A stretch of 64,000 bases of DNA from Nocardia sputorum (GCF_027924405.1 NZ_AP026978.1:6076001-6140000); one strand, 5' to 3'. Counted from the stretch's first letter, positions 35,201 to 44,290 are shown. The notes: generated by a model not told the origin, from the letters alone. A program made the numbers and translations.

Positions 35201-36761
35201 TCGCGACGATCGACCGCGCCGAACGCGGCAACGCCACCGCGACGACCTCTTCCGGTCCGGCGCCATGTGCTGCGAGCGCTCCCGCGAATCCAACTGCGGC
35301 ATCGGCCAATTCGCGGTAGGTGTAGCGGTCGTGCTCGGTGCTGAGCGCGAGCGCGTCCGGCGTGGCGGCCGCTTGGCGCGCGAACAACTCCCACACGGTG
35401 ACGCCACGCACGTCCGCCGCGATCTCGGCCGGTGGCCGCGCGCTCTCGCCCGGCAGCAACACGTCCAGTGCGTCGGGCCCGCGCTCGCCGATCACGGGCA
35501 GCTGCCGCAGCACCGAGATCAACCGCGCCCCGATGTCGGGACCGGACAGGGTGCGCAGCGCCGCCTCAACCGCCTCGATCGTCACCACCAGCTGCCCCTC
35601 GTACACGAACGAGGTCACCGCCAGCGGATAGTGCGTCAGGCTCTCCGACGTGATCGGCTCGACCCGGACCCCGTCGGCCAGGTCGATGGGGCGCAGGATG
35701 TCGGACATGGGCGCGTTCTCGAACACGAACAGCGTGTCGAACAAAGTGCCGGAACCCACCGATCGCTGGATCGCCGACAGGCTCACGTAGGCGAGATCAC
35801 GCATCGGTGCCGACTTGCGTTGCAGCCGCGCGCAATCGCGCACCACGTTCTCGGCGCCGACGGCCACACGGACGGGGACGGTGTTGATGAACAACCCGAT
35901 CATGGTCTCAACACCGGACAACTCGTCCGGCCGGCCCGAGACGGTGGTGCCGAAGACCACGTCGCGGCGGTCGGTCAGCCTGCCGAGCAGGACGGCCCAT
36001 GCGTACTGCACGACGGTGTTCATAGTCAGGCCGTTCGACCGCGCCCATGCCGTCAACCTGCTGGTGTCGGCCGCGTCCAGGGTGACGGTGTCGATGCTGG
36101 GCACAATGGTGTTCACCGCCGCGTCGCCCCGGTCGGCGAGGATGAGCGGATCGAGATCATCGAGATAGTCGCGCCAGGCACGCAACGCGGCGTCGTTGTC
36201 GCGGGCGGACAGCCAGCCGATGTAATCCCGGTAGGGCCGGGGCAGGGGCAGCGCGTCGGCCGCGGCGCCCGCCTGGTACAGGGCGAACAGCTCCCGGAAG
36301 AACACGCCGAGCGACCACCCGTCGAGCAGGATGTGGTGCGCGGTGAGCACCAGTCGCCGGGTGTCGTCGGGCAATCGCAGCAGCAGCACGCGCAACAGCG
36401 GGCCGCGGGTCAGGTCGAACGGCGCCCGCGTCTCCGCGGCGATGACGGCGTCGAGCTCGGCCGGGTCGATCGCGCGTTCGGCCCACGGCAGCTCCGCGCT
36501 GGTGGGCACGATCTGCACCGGCCGTGGAAGGTCGCGATCCCAGAACGAGGCGCGCAGGTTGGGGTGCCGCCGCAGGATCACCTCGACGCTGCGGCGCAGC
36601 AGCGTCACATCGACCGGGCCGGTGATCTGGTAGACGAACTGCAGGGCGTACAGATCACCTTCGCCGGCCAGCCTGGCCAGCGAGAACAAACCCTCCTGCA
36701 ACGGGCTCAACGCGAGCACGTCCTCGATCTCGGGCATGGGCGCCTGCGTGTTCTCCGACAT
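32226..36761 (-). CDS. nbtD: NRPS NbtD: C-A-T-E (MbtF-like)
   Basis: The 1511-residue synthetase starts with a condensation domain (ALSPLQEGLFSL; HHILLDGWS near residue 140). An adenylation domain (FTSGSTGEPKG near 602; NCYGPTETTV; YRTGDFVRR) and a carrier (IGIGLDSIVAIS near 990) follow. A C-terminal epimerization-type domain is recognised by HHLAVDPVSW (near 1174), MEGHGRED (near 1320), TVGWFTSI and LFDYLGRFD. This is the MbtF layout, expected to load the terminal hydroxylysine that cyclizes to the seven-membered lactam. The ATG at 36761 has CAGGAGGC upstream; an earlier GTG at 36797 is rejected. It is 35 bp after nbtC. Confidence 0.88.
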   Translation of the reverse strand: MSENTQAPMPEIEDVLALSPLQEGLFSLARLAGEGDLYALQFVYQITGPVDVTLLRRSVEVILRRHPNLRASFWDRDLPRPVQIVPTSAELPWAERAIDPAELDAVIAAETRAPFDLTRGPLLRVLLLRLPDDTRRLVLTAHHILLDGWSLGVFFRELFALYQAGAAADALPLPRPYRDYIGWLSARDNDAALRAWRDYLDDLDPLILADRGDAAVNTIVPSIDTVTLDAADTSRLTAWARSNGLTMNTVVQYAWAVLLGRLTDRRDVVFGTTVSGRPDELSGVETMIGLFINTVPVRVAVGAENVVRDCARLQRKSAPMRDLAYVSLSAIQRSVGSGTLFDTLFVFENAPMSDILRPIDLADGVRVEPITSESLTHYPLAVTSFVYEGQLVVTIEAVEAALRTLSGPDIGARLISVLRQLPVIGERGPDALDVLLPGESARPPAEIAADVRGVTVWELFARQAAATPDALALSTEHDRYTYRELADAAVGFAGALAAHGAGPEEVVAVALPRSARSIVAILAVLATGAAYVPVDTALPAARVESILRRSRPRLTLVEGSTPPVLGAIVDGSRILRMDETPDSAVMFAPAPGRADQSAYLIFTSGSTGEPKGVVGTHAALAAYFADHRDRVYRPAVTRLGRPLRIAHAWSLSFDASWQPLIGLLDGHAVHLFDAEEMRDAHRLVDGIVRHGLDMIDTTPSMFAQLAAAGLVDAGTTPLSVLALGGEAIGAPLWKQLCALPGTAVHNCYGPTETTVEAVVAAVADGEAEPSIGAPVTGMTGYVLDSRLRQAPVGVVGELYLSGAQVARGYIGMPKSTAVRFVADPHRTGERMYRTGDFVRRLPSGDLAYVGRADDQVKIRGYRIEIGDIETALLALPGVRAAAVIVVRRAGGPSLAAFAVGDGLDAVRLRAALAERLPGYMVPNRILVVERLPVTSNGKLDAQRLAALAEDRTAGTGTGAAPARTGTEHRLCAAVAELSGGPVPGIDGDLIGIGLDSIVAISLVNRLRRDGLSISPKTVLSVSTIRELAARIDAGTDQERTTASEGYGPVDPTPIVSWMHEYGGYRRLALSNLLELPDGIDQDGLTAVLQALLDGHDMLRARFVTAPSGYELQTRAPGSVRAQDILSRVEEGEHFEATLAAHGRAVADEIDPFTGDLVRAVRFGRSGAPDVLLLTIHHLAVDPVSWYIICADLAACWAEVASGRKPTPAVEHTGYRRWARLLNARVGTEAVAAQREYWIRQVAPPDPVLGNRRPDPGVDTWASYRVHPVPTPAATSAAILDNLGGGGAGVREFLLAALTMTLASWRLERGQDAAAGAYVAMEGHGREDAVLGADVDSAHTVGWFTSIVPARLGVGAASVDVATALADPARAAALLEHVTAHLADLPNGGIDYGVLRYLGEAPELADAPQPQVLFDYLGRFDLAGAGRPWAPIPDLALHECLPLVAEPDFPLRYALDVVSAVRTMEEGPQLVTMLRWSEAVFTAADVDRLAALWHDAVAALERAVSAVTVGAD

Positions 36762-36796
36762 TGAGCGGCCTCCTGAGCCAGTGTTCTCGGGCACCA

Positions 36797-39700
36797 TCAG
36801 CCTCGGTTCTCGGACATGAGCGCGACGACGTCGTCGAGGGACGCGCCGCCCATGATGGCCGCGACCGGCAGTTCGCGGTTCAACGTCGTCTTGATCCGCG
36901 CGCGCAGGTCGACCGCTTGCAGCGAGTCGACGCCGAGCGCGACCAGCGGGACCGAGCCGTCGATGTGATCGGGGCCGTCGACGAGCATCACCTGCCCGAG
37001 CTCGCGCCGGAGGATCTCCGCGAACGTCTCCGTCACGTCGGCTTCCGGCGGGGCGGCGGGCGTCTGTGGCGGAGGCGTCGGCGTGACCGTCGGCGCCGAG
37101 GGCTCATGCGCTGCCAGCGTGGGCGCGAAGATCGGTGTCAGACCGACGATCTCGACCGTCTCACGCAGCCGCTCCCAGTCCGCGGACAGCACCATGCTGT
37201 TGTCTGCGCGGTCGGCGAACCCCGCCTCGATGGCGGGCGCGGCGGGCATGGACTGGAGACCGGCGCCGAGAATCCTGGCTTCTACAGCGGCGTGCTCCGC
37301 GCCGGGCAGACCCCACAGTCCCCATTGCACCGACACGCAATCCCTGCCCTGCGCGCGTAGCCGCACGGCGAGACTGTCGAGCATGCGATTCGTGGCCGCG
37401 TACAGCGCTTGGTCGCGTCCACCGAGCGTGGCCACGAACGAGGAGCACAACAGCACGGTGCAGGCGGCGGTCTGCGGCACCGCGCGCAACACTTCTCCGA
37501 GCCCGAGGACCTTCGCGGCGACTGCCTCCGCGACCGCCGCCGGTTCGAGCCGCGCCCACGCGTACTGGACGGCGGCGTGCACGACCACGCTCACGGGGCG
37601 CTCGGCGAAACGCCGCGCCAGCTCGGCGACCGCGGCGGCGTCGGTGATATCGCAGGCCACGACGTCGATTTCGGTAGGACCGAGCTTGCGCAGCTCGCGC
37701 AACCGCTCGGCCACGGCGCTCGTGTCCCCGCGACGGTTCACCAGCGTGATTCGGCCCGCTCGGCCCCGGACGAGCTGCTCGCAGAATTCGAGACCGACGT
37801 ATCCGGTTCCGCCGAGGATCAAGACCTCGCCGAGATCGGGCGGCGTCGACGCGTCGGACGGCTCGGCTGGGACGATGCGCTTGGCGTGCAACTTCCCGTC
37901 CCGCAGTGCGAGTTCGGGCTCGTCGAGCACATGGATGGCTTCGAGGATCTTGTCGGCCAGCGCGGCCGGATCCTGTGTCGCGGCATCCGGCGGCAAGTCC
38001 AGGTGCCGGAAGGCGATGCCGAGATGATCCGGAGCAAGACTGCGGTACGCGGCGCTCACCGCCGAGTGACCGAGCGACGGGACATCGTCCGGTCCGACGG
38101 CTTCCGCGCCGGTGGTCACCAGCCAGCAGGCGCCGACGCCCGGACCGAGCGCGGCCAGTCCTCCGGCGGCCGCGGCGAAGTCGGCGAGTTCCGCTACCGC
38201 GCCTGCTTCGTCCGTGGCCGCGATCGGCGGGAGCAGCAGCACCACTGTGTCGGCCTCGGCGTCGGAGAAGGCTGCGCCGTGGCGCGGGGCCCGCGCGCGA
38301 AGCGCCGCCGCCAGTTCGTCGGCGCGGCCGTCGTGTTCGGCGAGCCGCACGGTCCGCGGCGTGCTCAGCCCGAGCCGGGACAGCTTCCTCCATTCTTCGC
38401 GCAGCCGTGCGGGAGGCGCGGTGATCGGGACCGGCGCTTCCACACCCGACTGATACGGCGCCCACAGCCTTTTCGGGTTCATCACGGTGGACGGGAAGTC
38501 ACGCAGCGGCAGCACCGGCGTCGGATCGCCCGATCCGGTGCGCAGGGCCTGCCAGCCGTAGTGCAGATCGTGTACCGCTACCTCGGCCAGATTGCGGGTG
38601 AATTCGCCCAACCCGCTCGCGGTGCGCAGTGACGTCCCGACGATGCGGAAGTCGCGGGCGGCCGCCGCCCCGTCCGCGATCTGTGACAGGTTCTCCCGCA
38701 GCGCGGGCTGCAACGTCGGATGCTCGGCGATCTCGATGAAGGTGTCCACCTCGGCGGTGGCCGCCACGACCGCGCGATCGAAGCGAACCCGGTTGCGCAG
38801 ATTCCAGTACCAGTAGTCGTGGTGGGTCAGCTCGGCGGTGATCGGGGCACCGAGCGTTCCCCCGTAGCAGGGGATCTCGCCGATCGTGAACGTTTTGCTG
38901 CCCAGTTCTGTCAGCGCCGATTGGAATTCACCGCGCAACCGCGTCATGGCGGAGGTATGCGAGGGGAAGGACATCTGAATCTGCTTGGCGAACAGTCCTT
39001 GCGCGGTCGCGGTCGCCACTAGTTCCGCGATCGCCGCTTCGTCGCCGGAGACACCGGTCAGGTTCGGTGAGTTGACGAGGGAGACCTCCGCCCACCCCGA
39101 ATTCCGCGCCAGCAGCGCTTCACACTCGTCGCGGCCCGCGCCGAGCACAGCCACCGCGTAGCCGTCCGACAGGTCCCGCTCCAAGAGCTGGGCCCGGTGG
39201 GTGACGATCAGCACGGCATCGCGCAACGTCAGCGCTCCGGCGACGACGCAGGCGGCGAGTTCTCCCTGACTGTGCCCGATGGTCGCGGCGGGAAGCACGC
39301 CCGCCGCCCGCCACATGGCGGCCAAGCCGATCAGGTGGAACATGCGGGCAGGCTGTAGCTCCCAGAGTGTTTCGCCGTACTCCTCACCGCTTCCGAGCAG
39401 ATAGTGCACCGGCCGCGCATGGCCGTAGTGCTCCTCGTGCACCGCCGCGCACTCGTCCACGACGGCGCGGTACGCCGGCGAGGAGTCGTAGTACGGCTTG
39501 CCCATGCCGGGGCGCTGGCTGCCCTGGCCGGGGAAGACGAATCCGGCGCGGCGCGCCGTGACAGCGCCGCCGGAGGTCACAACCGCGGGATGCGCGGTAC
39601 TCTCCGCGACCGACCGCAGCGCGTCGAGCAGTTCGTCGCGCGTGCCGACCATGGCCAGCGCGCGATACCGGCGGGCGATCCTGGTGCGGAACAGGTGCTG

Positions 39701-39838
39701 TGCCAACCGATCCGGATCCACCCGGGGATGGGCCGCGCAGTAGGCCGATATCGCGGCGGCCTCCGCGCGCAATCCCTCCGCGCTGTCCGAGGAGAGCAGG
39801 ACGGGAATGGTGCCGTCCGGCAGCCGGTATTCAGGCAT
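36797..39838 (-). CDS. nbtC: Polyketide synthase NbtC: AT-KR-ACP (MbtD-like)
   Basis: The 1013-residue protein lacks a ketosynthase. It has an acyltransferase (FVFPGQGSQRPGMG; GHSQGELAA with nucleophile near residue 190). A ketoreductase follows (ILGGTGYVG near 675 for NADPH; Ser in LLCSSFVATLGG; catalytic Tyr in ALYAATNRM near 812). It ends in an acyl carrier domain (LGVDSLQAVDL near 970). It works with the separate ketosynthase NbtB to make the beta-hydroxy acid of the siderophore. The AT selectivity motif reads FPSH rather than HAFH or YASH. The start overlaps the nbtB stop by 8 bp; GGAGGAGAA is upstream. Confidence 0.88.
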   Translation of the reverse strand: MPEYRLPDGTIPVLLSSDSAEGLRAEAAAISAYCAAHPRVDPDRLAQHLFRTRIARRYRALAMVGTRDELLDALRSVAESTAHPAVVTSGGAVTARRAGFVFPGQGSQRPGMGKPYYDSSPAYRAVVDECAAVHEEHYGHARPVHYLLGSGEEYGETLWELQPARMFHLIGLAAMWRAAGVLPAATIGHSQGELAACVVAGALTLRDAVLIVTHRAQLLERDLSDGYAVAVLGAGRDECEALLARNSGWAEVSLVNSPNLTGVSGDEAAIAELVATATAQGLFAKQIQMSFPSHTSAMTRLRGEFQSALTELGSKTFTIGEIPCYGGTLGAPITAELTHHDYWYWNLRNRVRFDRAVVAATAEVDTFIEIAEHPTLQPALRENLSQIADGAAAARDFRIVGTSLRTASGLGEFTRNLAEVAVHDLHYGWQALRTGSGDPTPVLPLRDFPSTVMNPKRLWAPYQSGVEAPVPITAPPARLREEWRKLSRLGLSTPRTVRLAEHDGRADELAAALRARAPRHGAAFSDAEADTVVLLLPPIAATDEAGAVAELADFAAAAGGLAALGPGVGACWLVTTGAEAVGPDDVPSLGHSAVSAAYRSLAPDHLGIAFRHLDLPPDAATQDPAALADKILEAIHVLDEPELALRDGKLHAKRIVPAEPSDASTPPDLGEVLILGGTGYVGLEFCEQLVRGRAGRITLVNRRGDTSAVAERLRELRKLGPTEIDVVACDITDAAAVAELARRFAERPVSVVVHAAVQYAWARLEPAAVAEAVAAKVLGLGEVLRAVPQTAACTVLLCSSFVATLGGRDQALYAATNRMLDSLAVRLRAQGRDCVSVQWGLWGLPGAEHAAVEARILGAGLQSMPAAPAIEAGFADRADNSMVLSADWERLRETVEIVGLTPIFAPTLAAHEPSAPTVTPTPPPQTPAAPPEADVTETFAEILRRELGQVMLVDGPDHIDGSVPLVALGVDSLQAVDLRARIKTTLNRELPVAAIMGGASLDDVVALMSENRG

Positions 39839-41159
39839 CGCCGTTCTCCTCCAGGACGGGCATTCCCACGATCGCGTGCGCGTTGGTCCCCGCCACCCCG
39901 AATGCCGATACCGCGCCGTAGCGGACACCGTCGATCGGCTCCCACGGCGCGTACTTCGTGGCCAGCCGCAGGCTGGTGGCCTCCCAGTCGACGGCGTCGG
40001 TCGGGTTCTCGGCCCAGAGACTCGGCACGACGTGACCGTTCGCGCCGCACAGCAGCATCTTGATCAGGCCGAGCATGCCCGCCGCCGCCTGGGTGTGACC
40101 GATGTTCGACTTGACCGAGCCCAGCAGCGCGCCGTGCGCTCGCTCGGGTGCGCCGTACATCCGGATCAGCGCGGCGAGTTCGATCGGGTCACCCACCGAA
40201 GTACCGGTGCCGTGCCCCTCGACGAGTCCGATCTGTTCCGGGGACACGCGGGCCGCGGTGAACGCGGCCCGGATCAGCCGTTCCTGCGCGTCGGCGCTGG
40301 GCACCGCCAGCGGAGCGCCTTTGCCGTTGTGGTTGACCCGAGAACCGAGCAGCCGCGCGTAGATCCGATGACCGAGCCGCCGTGCCCGCGACTCCGGTTC
40401 CAGCACCACCACTCCCGAGCCCTCACCCCACAGCGTTCCGGTGGTGCCCGCGGAGTACGCGCGGCAGTGGCCGTCGGTCGACAGCGCGTTGTTCTTCGCG
40501 AACTCGACGAACATGCCGGGCGAACCCATGACGCACACGCCACCCGCCAGCGCCCAGTCGCATTCGCCCGCGCGGATCGCCGCCGCCGCCTGATGCAGTG
40601 CGGTCAGTCCCGCCGCGCACGAGGTGTCGACGCTGATCGAAGGACCGATCAGTCCCAGGCTGTGCGAGATCCGTCCGGCCACCGCGCCGAGCGTCGTGCC
40701 GGTCATCCGGTAGCCGCTGTGCTCGCTGACGCTCGCCATGCGCGGGCCGTACTCCAGCGGTGTGACGCCCATCCAGCATCCCGCCTCGGCGCCGTCGACG
40801 TCGCCGGGATTCAGCCCGGCATCCTCGACCGCCCGCCACGCGACACGCATCCCCACGCGCTGCTGCGGATCCATCGCGACGGCTTCGCGCGGCGTGATCC
40901 CGAAAAATGCCGCGTCGAATTGCGTTGCTTCGGACAGAAATCCACCCGCGTCACGCACATCGCTCCACCCGGCGTTCCGGCCGAGAGTGCGCAATTGTTC
41001 GATCGGCCATTCCCGGTCCCGGGGCAGGGGGCCGATGAGTTCCCTGGATTCGGTGAGCGCCGACCAGAATTCCTGTGGACTGTTTATTCCGCCGGGGGCC
41101 TCGACCCCGATTCCGACGATGACGATATGGTCTTCGTCCCCCGAAGCCGATCCTGACAT
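39831..41159 (-). CDS. nbtB: Ketosynthase NbtB (MbtC-like)
   Basis: The 442-residue protein is a stand-alone beta-ketoacyl synthase. The active-site cysteine is in SVDTSCAAGLTALHQA (near residue 180), and the two catalytic histidines are in EGHGTGTSVGDP (near 313) and KSNIGHTQAAAG (near 355). It condenses the long acyl starter with the extender loaded on NbtC. Start at the ATG at 41159 (MSGSASGDEDHIVIVGIGVEAPGG). It is 7 bp after the thioesterase gene and overlaps nbtC by 8 bp. Confidence 0.9.
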   Translation of the reverse strand: MSGSASGDEDHIVIVGIGVEAPGGINSPQEFWSALTESRELIGPLPRDREWPIEQLRTLGRNAGWSDVRDAGGFLSEATQFDAAFFGITPREAVAMDPQQRVGMRVAWRAVEDAGLNPGDVDGAEAGCWMGVTPLEYGPRMASVSEHSGYRMTGTTLGAVAGRISHSLGLIGPSISVDTSCAAGLTALHQAAAAIRAGECDWALAGGVCVMGSPGMFVEFAKNNALSTDGHCRAYSAGTTGTLWGEGSGVVVLEPESRARRLGHRIYARLLGSRVNHNGKGAPLAVPSADAQERLIRAAFTAARVSPEQIGLVEGHGTGTSVGDPIELAALIRMYGAPERAHGALLGSVKSNIGHTQAAAGMLGLIKMLLCGANGHVVPSLWAENPTDAVDWEATSLRLATKYAPWEPIDGVRYGAVSAFGVAGTNAHAIVGMPVLEENGDA

Positions 41160-41166
41160 GGTGAAC

Positions 41167-41940
41167 CTAACTGGAAAGAGCGGACTGTCCGGCGTCGGCG
41201 GCTGCGGCGGAAAGCAATTCCGCGACGCCGTCGATGTGGTCGTACAAATAGAAGTGCCCGCCGTCGAAGAGCGTGACCGAGCCGCCCCGGCTGCTGTGCG
41301 CCAGCCACGGCCGCAGATCGGCGACGGTGACGAAATCGTCGTCGGCTCCGCCGATGACCTCGATCCGCGCGCCGATCCGCGCGTCCGGACCACAGGTGTA
41401 GGCGTCGAACGCGCGATAGTCGGCCTTGAGGACGGGCAGCGTCATCCGCATGATGTCGCGATCGGCCAGCACGTCCGCGCCGGTGCCGTTCAGGGCGATG
41501 AGCCGGTCGAGCAGCGCCTCGTCCTCGGTGGGCAGCGGCTCGCTGTCGGCCACCAGCGCCGGCGCCACCGCGCTCGACGCGCCGAGCAGCGCCACCGGCA
41601 CACCGGCCGCCTCCGCTTGCCGGACGAACTCGAAGGCCACCATCGCTCCGACGCTGTGCCCGAATACCGTAAGGGGAACGCCGCGGTGATACGGCGATTC
41701 GAGGAATTCCGCGAGGGCGCCCGCCGCGAGTTCGGCGAGATCGGCCGCCATCGGTTCGGCAGCCCGATCCTGACGTCCCGGATATTGCACGAGAACGACG
41801 TCGAAATCAGCACTGAGCCGCTTGGACATGGTGCGGTAGGTGGAAGCGCCACTGCCCGCGTGGGGAAACAACACCAGTGGCGGCAGGGTTTCCGCGGCGG
41901 GCTTGTGAAACTTCCGAAGCCACCCAGGTTTTCTCGACAT
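41167..41940 (-). CDS. nbtA: Type II thioesterase NbtA
   Basis: The 257-residue alpha/beta hydrolase has LVLFPHAGSGASTYRTMSKRLS near the N-terminus, the nucleophile elbow VFGHSVGAMVAFE (Ser near residue 93) and the C-terminal GGHFYLYDH with the catalytic histidine. Type II thioesterases remove wrong or stalled acyl groups from carrier domains, here of the nbt PKS/NRPS line. It is the first gene of nbtABCDE, with an iron box about 125 bp upstream. ATG at 41940, with AGGAG in front. Confidence 0.88.
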   Translation of the reverse strand: MSRKPGWLRKFHKPAAETLPPLVLFPHAGSGASTYRTMSKRLSADFDVVLVQYPGRQDRAAEPMAADLAELAAGALAEFLESPYHRGVPLTVFGHSVGAMVAFEFVRQAEAAGVPVALLGASSAVAPALVADSEPLPTEDEALLDRLIALNGTGADVLADRDIMRMTLPVLKADYRAFDAYTCGPDARIGARIEVIGGADDDFVTVADLRPWLAHSSRGGSVTLFDGGHFYLYDHIDGVAELLSAAAADAGQSALSS

Positions 41941-42065
41941 CCAACAGCTCCTACACATGACGCGGTGTCAGCGAAAAGTTCCCACGGCCAGTCGAATTCG
42001 ACCGCGGGCCGCTGCGGCCGAAAGCCGCCCTTCCGGAACGGCCGGGCCTCGCCGACCACGTGAGG

Positions 42066-42084
42066 TTACCATAGGCTAACCTTA
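42066..42084. promoter_or_regulatory. IdeR/DmdR-like iron box 3 between nbtA and nbtH
   Basis: TTACCATAGGCTAACCTTA matches the consensus at about 15 of 19 positions, best in its right half. It lies in the 187-bp space between the divergent starts of nbtA (41940) and nbtH (42128) and can control both the 15-kb nbtABCDE unit and nbtH. Confidence 0.75.
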
Positions 42085-42127
42085 CATTCATCCAGCAGGG
42101 CCACTACCGAACGGAGCTCGACAACCG

Positions 42128-42790
42128 ATGAACCCGACCGAAACGCCTTATGTCATCGCGCGCGAGCTGACCGACATCTCCGATGAGCTGCGGGCCGTGC
42201 CCGCTCCGCCGACGCCCGCCCTTCCCGCACCGTTCGACATCCGCACGGCCGACGCGGACGGCGCCGACGCGGAGCTGCTCACCGAATGGATGAGCCGGCC
42301 ACACCTGGTGGAGACGTGGGAACAACCGTGGCCCCTCGAACTGCGCAGGCAGAATCTGCGCGCGCAGCTGCTCGGATCCTATTCCCGCCCATACATCGTC
42401 GGCTACGACTTCACCGCGGCCGGTCGGCCGGAGCTGGGCCGCCGCGACATCGCCTACTTGGAGCTCTACCGCCCGGCCAAGGACGAGATCGCCCGCATCT
42501 ATCACGCCGACCCCTACGACGTGGCCTTCCACCTGGCCACCGCCGATCCGGAGGTGATCGGGCGGGGCATCATGTTCTCCTTCGTCAGCGGCCTGCTGGC
42601 CGGCGTCTTCGAAGCGGAACCGCGGTGCCGCCGCATCGTGATCGAGCCCGACCACCGCAATGTCGCGGTCCGGCGCATGACCGAACGGTTCGGCGTTCCC
42701 GATCTCGGCGACTTCGACATCCGGCCGGATCGCCGGATCACGCTCTACTATCTCCCGCGCACCCCGGCGGACATCCCGGTCGCGCGGTAG
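42128..42790 (+). CDS. nbtH: GNAT acyltransferase NbtH (MbtK-like)
   Basis: The 220-residue protein has the siderophore-type GNAT domain: FDIRTADADGADAELLTEWMSRPHLVETWEQPW, YIVGYDFTAAGRPELGRRDIAYLELYRPAKDEIARIYHADPYDVAFHLATADPEVIGRGIMFSFVSGLLAGVF and IVIEPDHRNVAVRRMTERFGVPDLGDFDI. This is the pattern of IucB/MbtK lysine N6-acyltransferases. It should acylate the (hydroxy)lysine side chain to create a hydroxamate or add the fatty chain. Divergent from nbtA and convergent with nbtG. Confidence 0.85.
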   Translation: MNPTETPYVIARELTDISDELRAVPAPPTPALPAPFDIRTADADGADAELLTEWMSRPHLVETWEQPWPLELRRQNLRAQLLGSYSRPYIVGYDFTAAGRPELGRRDIAYLELYRPAKDEIARIYHADPYDVAFHLATADPEVIGRGIMFSFVSGLLAGVFEAEPRCRRIVIEPDHRNVAVRRMTERFGVPDLGDFDIRPDRRITLYYLPRTPADIPVAR

Positions 42791-42831
42791 TGCGCCGCGG
42801 CGCGCGGCCGCGGCGCCGCGAGCGTGGGCGC

Positions 42832-44118
42832 TCACCCGAGCGCCCGCGCGCCGGCCACCTGCGGATAGGGACCGTATCGCCGCGTGACCGGTTGCAGGAC
42901 GCGATCGGAAAGTTCGCCCAGGCAGCTGAGATTCGGGAATCCCGGCCCCTGCGCCACCCCGGCCAGATTGGGCAGATACAGCTTCGTGTCCATCGCCGAC
43001 ACCGCGAGGTCGTAGCCGATCGATACCTCGATCCGCTCCTGAGTCGGCCTGCCGCCGACCGCGAGCTCCAGCAGATCCGCCGCGTCCTGATCGAAGAGGT
43101 CCAAGAACCAGAGCGGCTGTCCGCCAGTGGCATCGATGACCAGATCGAAAGTATGCGTTTGATCCGGACGCCGCTCGTTGCGCAGCGTCAGGGCCACCCC
43201 GTCGCCCTGCTCGGCGACCCGGACGGCACGGCCTTGCAGGTGATGCACGCGGCTGTCGCCGAGCAGGCTCTCCTGCACCCGTACCGAGAAGACGCCGCGA
43301 TCGGTGCGGCGGATGACGTCCCGCCGCTCCTGAACGGTCAGTCCCGCCCATTTGACCGGATCGCTGAACAGCGAGTTCTCGAAGTAGCTTTCGCCACGGG
43401 TGTAGATGGTGGCCATCGGTGAGATCACCGAGATCGACAGCATCCCGTGGCGCACCAGCTCGTCCAACGCGGAGCCCGCGGTCTCGCCGCCGCCGATCAC
43501 CGCGACCCGGGAGGACACCGGCAGGCTGCGCCGCCCGGCCAGATCCCAGAATTGCGCGATGCTCAGCACGCGCGGATGGTCGGCGAGGGCTTTGGTGCTG
43601 GCGCCCGGGCCGGTGATCATCAGTCCGGCCGCGTCCAACCGGACCGCGCTGCCGTCGGGATCGGTCGCGGTGACCAGCCACCCGTCGGCGGTCGCGCCGA
43701 TGGATCGCACTCTGCCCGAGATCAGTTCGAGATCGATCCGGTGCGCCACCCACTGCAGGTACTTGGCCCAGACGTGGTGGGCCGGATTCGGGCGGCCTCG
43801 ATCGATCCACTCGGCATAGGTGCCCTGCTCGATGAGGAACGACGTCCAGCTGTAGGACATCATGGCTGCGTTGATCTCCTGGTTGCGTCCACGCGCCCAG
43901 GTCGAGTGGTACGGGAAGCCGATGTCCTTCTCCGGGCTCGTGCCCAGCCGGTGCCTGCCGTCGGTCCAGCCGCCGCTCGGCAGCCAGTTGCCGCCGACCG
44001 CGTGTGCCTCGACGACCACGACCCGAGGAGCGGGCAGGCCGAGCGTGCGCAACACATGCGCTTTCGCCGCCACCGCAAGGGCTTTCGGACCAGCTCCGAT
44101 GACCAGAAGCGTTTCCAC
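42832..44118 (-). CDS. nbtG: Lysine/ornithine N-monooxygenase NbtG
   Basis: The 428-residue flavoprotein carries an N-terminal FAD site (LLVIGAGPKALAVAAKA), a substrate/FAD segment (WTDGRHRLGTSPEKDIGFPYHSTW) and an NADPH site (SSRVAVIGGGETAGSALDEL). It ends with the usual late pattern VIDATGGQPLWFL...GPGFPNLSCLGELSDRVL. It N6-hydroxylates lysine, giving the hydroxamate oxygen of the siderophore. The GTG at 44118 (VETLLVIGAG) follows GGAG; the longer frame upstream would run through the iron box and is rejected. It is controlled from iron box 4. Confidence 0.87.
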   Translation of the reverse strand: METLLVIGAGPKALAVAAKAHVLRTLGLPAPRVVVVEAHAVGGNWLPSGGWTDGRHRLGTSPEKDIGFPYHSTWARGRNQEINAAMMSYSWTSFLIEQGTYAEWIDRGRPNPAHHVWAKYLQWVAHRIDLELISGRVRSIGATADGWLVTATDPDGSAVRLDAAGLMITGPGASTKALADHPRVLSIAQFWDLAGRRSLPVSSRVAVIGGGETAGSALDELVRHGMLSISVISPMATIYTRGESYFENSLFSDPVKWAGLTVQERRDVIRRTDRGVFSVRVQESLLGDSRVHHLQGRAVRVAEQGDGVALTLRNERRPDQTHTFDLVIDATGGQPLWFLDLFDQDAADLLELAVGGRPTQERIEVSIGYDLAVSAMDTKLYLPNLAGVAQGPGFPNLSCLGELSDRVLQPVTRRYGPYPQVAGARALG

Positions 44119-44208
44119 CGGTTCTCCACTCTCTCCGACGTCCCGCGGCTTCCCGCTGAGTGCGCGGGGTCTGCTCCGCGCCGACAACCAGAATCCGTCT
44201 GGATCATG

Positions 44209-44227
44209 TTTGCATAGGCTTACCTTA
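44209..44227. promoter_or_regulatory. IdeR/DmdR-like iron box 4
   Basis: TTTGCATAGGCTTACCTTA resembles box 3 in the same half-sites and fits the consensus at about 14 of 19 positions. It lies between the divergent nbtG (44118) and the secreted protein (44291). Confidence 0.65.
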
Positions 44228-44290
44228 TATTGCACACTCGTACCCGACCAGAGCGGTGACACTCACACCCGCGAACGATTGGATGAACAA

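Noticed and set aside
33858..36764. 968-codon plus-strand frame opposite nbtD
   Set aside because: Shadow of the NRPS in GC-rich DNA; no recognisable protein pattern.
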